Assembly (NCBI GenBank): GCA_963763115.1
Contig: CAVXNM010000035.1
Span: 62,001 to 126,000 of the forward strand
DNA length: 64,000 bases
Source: CAVQCA01 sp963763115
GTDB lineage: Bacteria > Pseudomonadota > Gammaproteobacteria > UBA9214
Direction: 5' to 3'
Part shown: piece by piece, positions 26,290 through 34,941 of the stretch
Numbering within the stretch: position 1 is the stretch's first letter
How the letters are laid out: each line of letters opens with the position of its first letter
Program-made: the position numbers and the translations under genes
The notes under the pieces: model-generated
The model's input: only the letters and a program-made list of their open reading frames with translations
What the model was told of the DNA's origin: nothing
Database searches by the model: none

Positions 26290-27090
26290 TATTAACGACT
26301 GAGATCGTTAATACGCTCTCTTTGCCCTTGACAGACAGTGGACTCATAGGTGGTGGGGCGCTCTGTATTATTATCGCCTGAACCACTGTGTTGCCGTCTC
26401 CTGAGCATATTCAAATGATTCGAACAGATACTGGTTGAGCCACTCATGACGCACCGTTCGGGAGAACCACTCCACATACGCATTCTGCTATGGCTTGCCG
26501 TGTTGAAAGTAGTGCAACCGAATATCTTGTTTATCCGCCCATTCCATGACCTGGCCACTGAGGAATTCCGTACCGCTATCACTGCGGATGGGCTTGGGTT
26601 TGCCACACCATTCCATGATGCGCTACAGCACCCGGATGACGCATGACCAAGGGTAACAACAAGTCCATCTCGATACCCGAGCCCTTCCGATTGTAGTTAT
26701 GAATGACGTTATAGGCCCGAAAGCTCGTGCGGCGCAGACATGGCTTCAGTTCATTTTTTTCATCGCCTCCCGCAATATCTCGGCATCCATCTTCGAATCG
26801 CGTACATCTCCTTCAGGCGCGAATTCTCTTTCTCAGACTCTTTCACGCGGGTCAGCGGCGACACATCCATGCCGCCGTACTCGGCGCGCTATTTATAGAA
26901 GCTGGCGTCGCTCATGATGTATTTCCGACTGAGTTCCGTAGCCGGTATACCAGTCCCGGCATCCGTGAGAATGCGGAATATCTGACTGTTGGTAAAGCGC
27001 GACTTCTTCTTAGTAGAATCTCCTGTTACCCGAGTTTGACAGTTGCGCGTACATTTTCGCGTGTTCTTGAAACCGGAAACAAGCATAAAC
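26290..27090 (-). pseudogene. IS3-family transposase remnant (orfA and orfB, decayed)
   Basis: On the minus strand, 27050-26880 reads KKKSRFTNSQIFRILTDAGT then ELSRKYIMSDASFYK, which is the IS3 OrfA helix-turn-helix, with a stop where a Trp codon is expected, and then RAEYGGMDVS and ENSRLKEMYA. Further on, 26610-26300 reads RSDSGTEFLSGQVMEWADKQ and EWFSRTVRHEWLNQYLFES, the OrfB integrase C-terminus with the D and E residues, again with an in-frame stop, then NNTERPTTYE. Frameshifts and stops show it is dead, and the middle of orfB is missing. Confidence 0.8.
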
Positions 27091-27131
27091 AGTAGCTTAC
27101 TGTGGTTAGGCCACGATATTACCTGAAAATA

Positions 27132-28952
27132 CCTAGATACATGGGATAGAGCAAAACGCGTTGTATAGAAGCGTAATGTAAATTATCATTACGCACATGT
27201 ACTTGCGTGTCTCCAAGCAGAAGCGTGCCGACGGCTCAGAGATCTCCCACCTCCAGTTCGCCGAAAGCGCCTGGGACCCGGCCAACAAACGCTCCCAGGT
27301 GCGCATCGTCTACAACTTCGGCCGTGCGCAAGATCCTCAGGTTATCGAGCGGCTGCGGCGCTTGGCCAACAGTATCCTCAAGCGTTACGCCCCGGAAGAG
27401 ATTGTTGCCCAGGACCCCCGTTGGCGATTGGTGAATGCCTGGCCCTACGGGGACCTCTATGTACTGGAGGCCCTGTGGCGGCAGTTGGGCATCGCGGAAG
27501 TGATTGCCGAGACCGCCGGTCAGCGCAAGATGGATTTTCCGGTAGAACGCGCCCTGTTTGCGATGGTCGCCAATCGGGCCTGTGCGGGTAGCTCGAAGCT
27601 CTACTGCTATGAGCAATGGCTGCAGGAGGATGTGCAGATTGCCGGGACAGAACAGCTGCAACTGCATCACTTGTACCGGGCAATGGATTTTCTGGAAGAG
27701 AACAAAGAGGCGATTGAAGAGCGCCTCTATTATCGTCTGGCGGATTTGCTCAATCTCGATGTGGATCTGGTGTTCTATGATACGACCTCACTGCATTTCG
27801 AGATTGATGAAGCCGACGCTGTGGCGCAGCATGGCAGCCAGCAGGCGGGCGGAAAGGCCTATCCGGCCCTGAGGAAGCGGGGCAAGTCGAAAAATGGACG
27901 TGACGATGCCCCGCAGCTGGTGATCGGGCTGGCGGTCACGCGGGATGGTTTTCCGGTGCGCCATTGGGTGTTCCCCGGCAACACGGTAGATGTGACCACG
28001 GTAAAACAGGTCAAGGCGGATCTGAAGGGTTGGCAGCTCAACCGCTGTCTGTTTGTCGGGGATGCCGGCATGGTCTCTGCGGCGAACCTGAAGACCCTGA
28101 GCCGGGGTGGTGGACGCTATATCCTGTGCATGCCCATCCACCGGGGTGGCGAGATTGCCGAGGCGGTACTGACCCGGCCGGGACGCTATCAGACGGTGGC
28201 AGAGAATCTCCAGGTGAAAGAGGTCTGGGTGGGTGAAGGGGAGCGGCGCCGACGCTATGTGGTCTGCCATAACCCCCAGGAGGCGGCCCGTCAGCATCAG
28301 CATCGCCACCAGGTGTTGAAGGAGCTTGAAGCGGAACTGCAAACCCTGCGCCACACCGCGGGCGAGCCACACAGCAAACGGATCTGTCAGTTGCGCGCCA
28401 GTGGCCGCTACGGCTCCTATATCCGCTTGACCAAGACCGGCAAGGCGGTGATCGACAAGGCCACCATCCGCGCCAAGGAACGTCTGGATGGCAAGTTCGT
28501 GGTACACAGCAACGACGACACACTGAGCGCGGAGGATATGGCGCTGGGTTACAAGCAGCTCCAGCGGGTGGAGGAGGCCTGGCGCACCCTCAAGAGCGGG
28601 ATCCGGTTACGTCCGGTCTATCATTGGACGCCCCATCGCATTTGCGCCCACGTCAGTCTGAGCGTGCTGGCCTTGCTGCTGGAGCGGGTGGCCGAGCATC
28701 ACTGTAACGATACCTGGCGCAACATCCGCGATGATCTGAAACAGATAAAACTGGCGCAATTGTTGAGCCCAAACGGGACGGTCTGGCAGGTCACCGAACC
28801 CCAGAAAAACGCAGCCAATCGATTGAAATTACTGAAAATCAAGAAACCCCCACCCATCCTTCAAGCCGACTGAAAACCTAGATACACGGCCATTTCCTTG
28901 TATGGTCGTATCTCCTTGTATTTGCATGTTAAATCGGACTCTTGTATCTAGG
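27132..28952. mobile_element. IS1634-like insertion sequence, apparently complete
   Basis: Ends are marked by CCTAGATACA (27132-27141) and its reverse complement TGTATCTAGG (28943-28952), 1821 bp apart, with one full-length transposase inside. A third copy of CCTAGATACA lies just after the transposase stop (28878). No clear target duplication could be read at the edges, so the exact ends are uncertain by a few bases. It sits directly beside the decayed IS3 element. Confidence 0.7.
27197..28873 (+). CDS. IS1634-family transposase
   Basis: A 558-residue DDE transposase with no internal stops. Acidic catalytic positions can be placed in LVFYDTTSLHFE (first D, about residue 195), RCLFVGDAGMVS (second D, about residue 288) and QRVEEAWRTLKSGIRLRPVY (E, about residue 460), the YREK-type region of IS4-superfamily enzymes. 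The N-terminal MYLRVSKQKRADGSEISHLQ is typical of the IS1634 family. Its GC-rich coding differs from the AT-rich flanks, which suggests fairly recent arrival. Confidence 0.9.
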   Translation: MYLRVSKQKRADGSEISHLQFAESAWDPANKRSQVRIVYNFGRAQDPQVIERLRRLANSILKRYAPEEIVAQDPRWRLVNAWPYGDLYVLEALWRQLGIAEVIAETAGQRKMDFPVERALFAMVANRACAGSSKLYCYEQWLQEDVQIAGTEQLQLHHLYRAMDFLEENKEAIEERLYYRLADLLNLDVDLVFYDTTSLHFEIDEADAVAQHGSQQAGGKAYPALRKRGKSKNGRDDAPQLVIGLAVTRDGFPVRHWVFPGNTVDVTTVKQVKADLKGWQLNRCLFVGDAGMVSAANLKTLSRGGGRYILCMPIHRGGEIAEAVLTRPGRYQTVAENLQVKEVWVGEGERRRRYVVCHNPQEAARQHQHRHQVLKELEAELQTLRHTAGEPHSKRICQLRASGRYGSYIRLTKTGKAVIDKATIRAKERLDGKFVVHSNDDTLSAEDMALGYKQLQRVEEAWRTLKSGIRLRPVYHWTPHRICAHVSLSVLALLLERVAEHHCNDTWRNIRDDLKQIKLAQLLSPNGTVWQVTEPQKNAANRLKLLKIKKPPPILQAD

Positions 28953-29039
28953 ATGTGTCAAAGTCGGGTGTTACAGTCTTTGAAAAATTCTACTTCTGAG
29001 CACCGCTATACTCACGGGGGTTACCACTCTTACCTCGTG

Positions 29040-29300
29040 TTATCGTAGGGCTTCCATATTGGGGCGATATCAATTTAACCTATGAGCCGGTTCACGAAAT
29101 TATCGGGTCCAATAGTTCGCGTTTCCGTATGCCTCTATGCCAACCAGCAATGGCGGTAAATTTTCCATAAATTCAAGTAGCTGCTTTCAGCCCAGTCGCT
29201 TCATTACCAGCGACTTTCCGTGTGTGTCGACGCCATGCAAGTGAAATCTTCTCTTTGCCAAATCAATACCCGGTGCTTTAATCTTTACTTCAGAACTCCC
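29040..29300 (-). pseudogene. IS110-family transposase N-terminal remnant
   Basis: One minus-strand frame reads IKAPGIDLAKRRFHLHGVDT, KSLVMKRLG, stop, KQLLEFMENLPPLLVGIEAY, GNANYWTR, stop, FREPAHRLN, stop. This is the IS110 N-terminus with the DEDD-type first Asp (GIDLAK) and the E in GIEAYG. Three in-frame stops and loss of the rest make it a relic. The flanks from 28953 to 29039 and from 29301 to 29691 hold no recognisable gene. Confidence 0.75.
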
Positions 29301-29691
29301 CACTTGATATATAGTAATTTTTATTGCCGATATTGGCCTATTGCGAAGCGGGCTAAAAGTGGGATAGGTCCATACCATTGCGATTGTCATGGTTATAAAA
29401 ATAATCGATGTACCTTACAAACGTCTGATTGAATAACCCGAGGAATCAATTCGTAAGCTTTTAAAATTCTACCATCTCAAATGGTATAACCGTTGCCCAG
29501 TCTTTTCATGAGGCAACACGCGGCATTCAGGTATGACTAAGTATCACGACCCATTTACAAAACATTTCCATCCTACTGGCGCAAACACAAAAAGCATCTC
29601 AGCGTGTTAACTTTATTATTTATATGCCGGCAGTTTCACCCAGGATAATCAATCGTCTTAACGCCTATCTCGGAACATCATCAGTCTAATC

Positions 29692-31464
29692 ATGAATACC
29701 AAGGCAGGCAAAGTGGTGCGTATGAAACAAAAAGCCATGGGTATGGTTAACGCTCACCATTGGTTGCAGGCAGAAAAAGCGTTCAAAAAGATATGCAAGA
29801 TTGCACCCATGGATGCTGAGGTATGGTGCGCACTTGGCGCAATCAATGGACATCTCGGGAATTACACTGAGGGAATCAATAACTGTCGGAAAGCACTTCG
29901 TCTTACACCGGCGTATGCCCAGGCACATTACAATCTTGGGGTCCTTATGCTGCTGCTAGAGAAAGAAGACGAAGCAATTGCCTGTTACCGGAAGGCCATA
30001 CAATACAAGCCTGATTTTTTTGTGGCCTATAATAACATTGGCGTGATACTCGAGAAGCAAGGTGACTTGGAAAGTGCCATGGAAAACTACAATATGGCGT
30101 TGCAGATACATCCAAATTACCCTGAAGCGTACAACAACAAAGGCATGCTGTTCCAGCGCATGGGCAGGCGTGAAGAATCCATGAGCTGTTTCAGGCATGC
30201 GTTACGCCTCAAACCGGACTACGACGTCCCACACAGCAACATCCTGTTTTGCCTGAATGAAACGGAGACAGACCCAGAAGTGGTATTCCATGAACACCAG
30301 AAATGGAATAATCAACATGCCCTGTCACTAGCGAGGATTACGGCTTTTCCCAACACACTCGACCCGGACCGCCGCTTACGCATTGGCTACATCTCGCCCG
30401 ACTTCCGCAGGCACTCTGTGGCCTATTTCTTCGAGCCCCTACTGACCTATCACGATGCCGCGACTTACGAGACCATTTGCTACTCAGATGTCAGTCATCC
30501 CGATGCCGTCACAAACCGCCTCGAGTCGCTGGCCTGCCGCTGGCAGCCCATACATACTCTTAACCACGCGCAACTCGTAAAAAAAATCTATGCCGACGGC
30601 ATTGATATCCTAGTCGACCTCGCCGGACATACAGCCGGTAACCGCCTGCTGGTCTTTGCCCGAAAACCCGCACCTATACAGGTCACCTATCTCGGCTACC
30701 CCAACACAACCGGCCTGACGGTTATCGATTATCGACTGACCGACAACTGGGCAGATCCGCAGGGGAAGACTGAACGGTGGCATTCAGAAACCCTGGTTCG
30801 CCTGCCTCGTGGCTTTCTCTGCTATCAGCCGGCCGCCGATACACCCCCGGTCGCGCCACTGCCGTCAGCCAGCAGTGGGAAAACCACCTTCGGATCCTTC
30901 AACGCACAGAGAAAGGTAACGGCAGAAGTGATCGCATTATGGACCCGCATCCTCAACGCAGTACCCGGCTCGCGACTGGTGCTCCACAACAAGGCGCTGT
31001 CAGATATCCATAATTGCGAGCTACTTGCTGCACGGTTTGCGGAACAGGGCATTTCCCGGGGCAGACTGGACCTGCTGGGATGGCTGCCCAGCGTCACTGA
31101 CCACTTGGCACTGTACCGGAAAATCGACATCGCGCTCGATACGTTCCCCTATAATGGCACTACCACAACCTGCGAGGCATTGTGGATGGGGCTCCCGGTC
31201 ATTACACTCGCCGGACATACCCACCCGGGAAGGGTGGGTGTCAGCCTGCTCACTCAGATCGGCTTGAATGACTTAATCGCCAACAACCATGATGACTATG
31301 TCGCCAAGACTGTACACTGGGCAAGCGATACCGAAAACCTCGCGCGACTACGCGGCAAACTTCGCGAACAAATGGCAGCATCCTCGCTGTGTGACGGCTA
31401 CGCCTTCACAAAACAGGTCGAATCTGCATTCCGGACCATGTGGAAACAATGGTGCGTAACGTAA
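29692..31464 (+). CDS. TPR-repeat protein with OGT/SPINDLY-type glycosyltransferase (GT41-like)
   Basis: A 590-residue cytoplasmic enzyme. Residues 1 to about 185 hold five TPR units (DAEVWCALGAINGHLGNYTE, AYNNKGMLFQRMGRREES). From about residue 220 the GT41 domain begins with RLRIGYISPDFRRHSVAYFF. It keeps LVDLAGHTAGNRL, the H of the N-catalytic region, APIQVTYLGYPNTTGL, the lysine region FGSFNAQRKVT that contacts UDP in OGT, and LDTFPYNGTTTTCEALWMGL with HPGRVGVSLL. It likely transfers a sugar to Ser/Thr of a protein or to another glycan. Start ATG 29692, with no strong ribosome-binding site. Confidence 0.9.
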   Translation: MNTKAGKVVRMKQKAMGMVNAHHWLQAEKAFKKICKIAPMDAEVWCALGAINGHLGNYTEGINNCRKALRLTPAYAQAHYNLGVLMLLLEKEDEAIACYRKAIQYKPDFFVAYNNIGVILEKQGDLESAMENYNMALQIHPNYPEAYNNKGMLFQRMGRREESMSCFRHALRLKPDYDVPHSNILFCLNETETDPEVVFHEHQKWNNQHALSLARITAFPNTLDPDRRLRIGYISPDFRRHSVAYFFEPLLTYHDAATYETICYSDVSHPDAVTNRLESLACRWQPIHTLNHAQLVKKIYADGIDILVDLAGHTAGNRLLVFARKPAPIQVTYLGYPNTTGLTVIDYRLTDNWADPQGKTERWHSETLVRLPRGFLCYQPAADTPPVAPLPSASSGKTTFGSFNAQRKVTAEVIALWTRILNAVPGSRLVLHNKALSDIHNCELLAARFAEQGISRGRLDLLGWLPSVTDHLALYRKIDIALDTFPYNGTTTTCEALWMGLPVITLAGHTHPGRVGVSLLTQIGLNDLIANNHDDYVAKTVHWASDTENLARLRGKLREQMAASSLCDGYAFTKQVESAFRTMWKQWCVT

Positions 31465-31489
31465 TGTGCATGATGTGACTAGAACCTGT

Positions 31490-31720
31490 CTCAAAACACT
31501 GCTGTCCCGTCAACTTTAAGAGGAAAGTGATCTGATTGGGGTTTACTGTGTTCCTGTGGGGCAGTTCATTGCGCAGCATGATGTGAAGATCTAGCTTTTC
31601 GAACAAGTACATCTGCAGCAGCTGCAAGATCTCACGCATACTCTTCTCCAGAGTCGACTGGAATTTGATGGAGTGGACTTGGCCCGCTTCAGTGGACACT
31701 TCATCTTCATAGAGAGGGGT
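31490..31720 (-). pseudogene. IS4-family (DUF4372-type) transposase C-terminal remnant
   Basis: The minus-strand frame reads IKFQSTLEKSMREILQLLQM, YLFEKLDLHIML and NPNQITFLLKLTGQQ. The motif KFQS-x-L-x-x-S-x-x-x-ILQLLQ-x-x-LFE is the C-terminal end of the DUF4372-type IS4 transposases. The catalytic core is absent. The matching N-terminal piece lies, in the same orientation, at 37.0-37.3 kb. Confidence 0.6.
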
Positions 31721-32630
31721 GTTCGAGATGGCAAAGATGCAGAGGATGTACACGCTGGAGTTCCAGAAACAGGTGGTTGAGCTGGTCCAAGCAGGTCCGC
31801 ATGAATGTGGACCTGGAAAAGGAGCTTGGCTGCACTGGCTGGTCGATACGGCATTTGCCGACCGGGGACGTTACCTGGCCTCAGAATCCACCATCTACCT
31901 TGTCCTTCGGGAGGCCGATCAACAGCACAACCGGGGCGCGGCGAAGCACCGCAGAGCAAGGTCCCGAGTACCCGCTGTGCCATCAACCCCAATCAGGTGT
32001 GCTGCCGGGATATCCCTTGGTTACCGGGTCCAGCCAGCGGTCTGTTCTATTATCTTTACCTGATTCTGGATCTCTATAGCTGCAAGATAATCGCCTGGGA
32101 AATCCACGACAGGGAGGCCAGTGATCTGGCAGCCTGGCTGATTCGTAAAGCCTGCTTGGCCGAGGACATTGTTGCCCATCCGCTAGTGCTGCATGCTACA
32201 ACGGCAGTCCGATGAAAGGCGCCAGCATGCGGAAACCTTGAGCCGGTTGGGTGTCACGCCCTCGTTCAGTTGGCCATGGGTGAGCAACGACAACGCCTAT
32301 GCAGAATCGCTGTTTCACACCTGTAAGTATTGGCCGGACTACGCGGTCAACGGCTTTGCGACGATCGATGAGGCGAGAGCTGGGTGCTGTCATTCACTCG
32401 CTGGTACAACACCGAGCACAAGCACAGTGGGCTGAAGTTCACCGCAACCTGTGCAGCGTCATACTGGCGAGGCTGAGGCCATACTGGAACATCGGAAGCA
32501 GGTACCGGGCAGCCAGGTCGCGCCACTCGGACCGTTGGAATGGCGATATCAGGAACTGGGTCTTGCCTGAGAAGGCCTGGTTGATTCCGGAGAAAGAGCG
32601 GCCCGCGTTACACAAAGTCGCATAGGTTCA
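31719..32630 (+). pseudogene. IS3-family transposase remnant 2 (frameshifted)
   Basis: Starts like an OrfA (MQRMYTLEFQKQVVELVQAG), then continues in changing frames with OrfB words: DRGRYLASESTIYLVLREAD, NPNQVCCRDIPWLPGPASGL, FYYLYLILDLYSCKIIAWEI, LGVTPSFSWPWVSNDNAYAE and SLFHTCKYWP. These are the rve integrase core of an IS3 element. At least three frame changes and the loss of the helix-turn-helix region show it is inactive. It is a different element from the one at 26.3-27.1 kb. Confidence 0.8.
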
Positions 32631-33000
32631 GGCGACAACTGTGTTGACAAACACCGGGAGTCATGTAAAGCGCACCGGTGTGGTGAGGCTGCCATTGCAG
32701 AAGGGCGAGAAACTGGGAGAACGTGTCTACTACCAGCTGCAGGCAATCGCAGATAATCCAAAGATGGTGCGTTCTTTTTTCAAGTATCCCTCTGTAGCCT
32801 GTAATTCAGACTGGTGAGTAAAAGGAGAAGTGAAACTTCAGCGCATAGCATTATTATATCTATAAAAACTAATATACTAGTGGTTTGGTAATTTGCCTTG
32901 TCATCTGATAATTCCTCGTAAATTACTTGAGTCCCCGCCATTATTCCTTGATTGGGGTATATTATTTATACCTCAAGGTAGTAAATTCAGGGGGTTCATT
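32631..33000. promoter_or_regulatory. Leader of the lipoprotein gene with palindrome
   Basis: Between the IS3 relic and ATG 33001 the sequence becomes AT-rich. CCTTGA...TCAAGG enclosing GGTATA...TATACC (32946-32978) is a strong inverted repeat close to the start, a likely regulatory stem or operator. AGGGGG lies at 32989-32994, ahead of the ATG. Nothing else was recognised. Confidence 0.45.
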
Positions 33001-34077
33001 ATGAAAAAAATCAATTTAGCAACGCTAATAATTCTCATATTTTTTTTACAGTCCGGCTGTACCAGTCTACAAACATTTCCGGTTGCAGCCAGGGCCGGAG
33101 ATACTGTATCTGTTGCGCTTGGCTCCTATGACAACATGAACACGAGTAATATAAGTGTGGAGTTTCTGCCGACAGGTACCTCGCCGGGGGGGGGTATCTC
33201 ACTGACCCCAAGGTCTGTATTTAGGCTGTATGTGGATAATACCAGCCGTGCCGTGCAAAATCCGACATTATTTCTTGGAAATGTCATCAGGTCATCAGGG
33301 CATGCTCCATGGTTGAATGTTCTCGTTGTTGACCTGCCAAGCATCCTGAATACAGGTTTAACTCCAATTGATGGACAACTTCTGGTCACGCGTACAAATG
33401 GTCCAGGAACGTCGCCGATCTACCCGGGGCACGGCACGGACCTTCCGGATTTCTGGGATGATCCTGCTATTTCAGGTGGGCGTGAAGACAAAATCAAGAT
33501 CGCACTAACTGTTTTGCCAACTGGTCTTACCGAGACAGGCAACGGGTCACCGACTGTATTCCAGTATGAACTGGGGGGGGGGCTGACCACTCCCGGTATT
33601 GTGCAGACCGGTAACCTTCCGGCGCTCGCACCATTGCCTCATGCTGTTATCGCACCACCATTCGATGGGGATCAACCAACTGCATATAGTGACATTACAT
33701 TCGGTGCTGTAGAAATGAAATTGACGCTGTCAGCGAAAACATTAAGTGGTAGTCCAGTGAATCTCGATCCAGCAACACACAACAATTTAATAAGGGTATT
33801 CGCTGATGACATGGAGGCGTTTACTGACTCGCGGCGTTCCGTTGTATATCGACTGACGGGAACCAATGAGTTAACCGTTATGTTCATTAGTCCTGAAGGT
33901 AAGCTAAAGTATTACGAACCTAGGCTTTCAATCCTGTTTACTCCATTGTCCAATTTGCAATTCTCGTCGGCGCCCAGCGTAAATAGTGTTATCTACTACG
34001 ATACCAATGGTGACGTCATTGAGGCGCCATTCATTGTTCCTGTGAGTGCCGATTATCGTAGTGAATTGCGTGGATGA
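33001..34077 (+). CDS. Putative lipoprotein of unknown function with poly-G tracts
   Basis: A 358-residue predicted lipoprotein: MKKINLATLIILIFFLQSGC ends in a lipobox (LQSGC) with the modified Cys at residue 20. The mature part is rich in beta-like sequence and has no recognised domain (AARAGDTVSVALGSYDN, SIYRL-like strands, IVPVSADYRSELRG at the end). The coding region carries T8 (33040-33047), G9 (33186-33194) and G10 (33573-33582). All are in frame as given, so the gene is 'on' in this sequence. Without the inserted IS5 element the next gene, a TPR-sulfotransferase, would begin about 36 bp after its stop, so they probably formed an operon. Confidence 0.7.
   Translation: MKKINLATLIILIFFLQSGCTSLQTFPVAARAGDTVSVALGSYDNMNTSNISVEFLPTGTSPGGGISLTPRSVFRLYVDNTSRAVQNPTLFLGNVIRSSGHAPWLNVLVVDLPSILNTGLTPIDGQLLVTRTNGPGTSPIYPGHGTDLPDFWDDPAISGGREDKIKIALTVLPTGLTETGNGSPTVFQYELGGGLTTPGIVQTGNLPALAPLPHAVIAPPFDGDQPTAYSDITFGAVEMKLTLSAKTLSGSPVNLDPATHNNLIRVFADDMEAFTDSRRSVVYRLTGTNELTVMFISPEGKLKYYEPRLSILFTPLSNLQFSSAPSVNSVIYYDTNGDVIEAPFIVPVSADYRSELRG
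33186..33194 (+). repeat. G9 homopolymer tract in coding sequence
   Basis: Codes for SPGGG at about residues 61-65 of the lipoprotein. A change of one base would truncate the protein. Tracts of this length are prone to slipped-strand change. Confidence 0.7.
33573..33582 (+). repeat. G10 homopolymer tract in coding sequence
   Basis: Codes for LGGGL at about residues 191-195 of the lipoprotein; the longest poly-G tract noticed in the window. Confidence 0.7.
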
Positions 34078-34097
34078 TTAAAATATTCGGTCTCTAG

Positions 34098-34922
34098 GCT
34101 GTGTTAACAATTAAGTTTAAACTATTGGTCCAACTTGTTGACGGAGTTGGACTCATGGAGCGAAAGGTACTGAGTGATGACCAATGGGACCGAATCAAAG
34201 ATCTGTTGCCCGGGAAGGCCAGCGATCGAGGCGTCACGGCGAAAGATAACCGGTTGTTTATGGAGGCGGTTCTTTGGATAGGCCGGACGGGCGCTCCGTG
34301 GCGTGATTTGCCATCGGTATTGGGCAGCTGGCATACCACCTTCACGCGTTTCTCACGCTGGGCCAAATCCGGTGTGTGGGAGCGTTTGTTCGAAGTCATC
34401 AGTGCGGATCGTGATCTGGAAGAAGTGATGCTCGATAGCACCGCGATCCGTGCCCACCAACATGCCGCTGGCGCTAAAAAAAACACGGCCCACAGGCTTT
34501 GGGTCGCTCTCGCGGCGGGTTCGGAACCAAAATCCACGGCATTGTCGATGCGCTCGATAACCCCATCGGGTTCACATTGACTGGCGCCGAACAAGCCGAC
34601 ATCACTCAGGCGTGCGCGTTGCTTGACAAGGCGCCGGAGGCCGAAGCGGTGATTGCGGACAAGGACTACGATAGTGATGCTTTGGTGCAACAGATTGAAG
34701 CCACGCATGCGGAGTCGATCATTCCACCCCGATCCAATCGAATGGCGCCGCGTGGCTATGACCAACATCGCTACCAAGCGCGTAATCTGGTCGAGCGATT
34801 CTTCAATCGTCTTAAACAATTCCGGCGAATCGCCACGCGGTATGAGAAACTCCCCGTTCATTTTGCTGCAATGGTCACTTGCGGATGTATCGTGCTGTGG
34901 CTGAAATAATTGTTAACACGAC
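34098..34922 (+). mobile_element. IS5-family (IS427-type) insertion sequence, complete
   Basis: 825 bp between two CTAG tetranucleotides (34094-34097 and 34923-34926), the presumed target duplication. Terminal inverted repeats are GCTGTGTTAACAATTA at the left and GTCGTGTTAACAATTA read inward from the right (14 of 16 identical). It contains a two-frame transposase with a slippery A8 run, as is usual for this group. The element separates the lipoprotein gene from the TPR-sulfotransferase gene. Confidence 0.9.
34155..34909 (+). CDS. IS5-family transposase made by -1 frameshift
   Basis: The first frame from ATG 34155 (MERKVLSDDQWDRIKDLLPG ... APWRDLP, LDSTAIRAHQHAAGAKK) runs into a run of eight A (34476-34483: GCT AAA AAA AAC). 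A -1 slip there continues as HGPQALGRSRGGFGTKIHGI into the second frame, which ends at 34909 (ARNLVERFFNRLKQFRRIATRYEK). The catalytic D (LDST), D (ADKDYDS) and E (VERFF) are all present. IS427-type elements normally make the full transposase this way. Confidence 0.88.
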
Positions 34923-34941
34923 CTAGTCTTTATTATATAAA

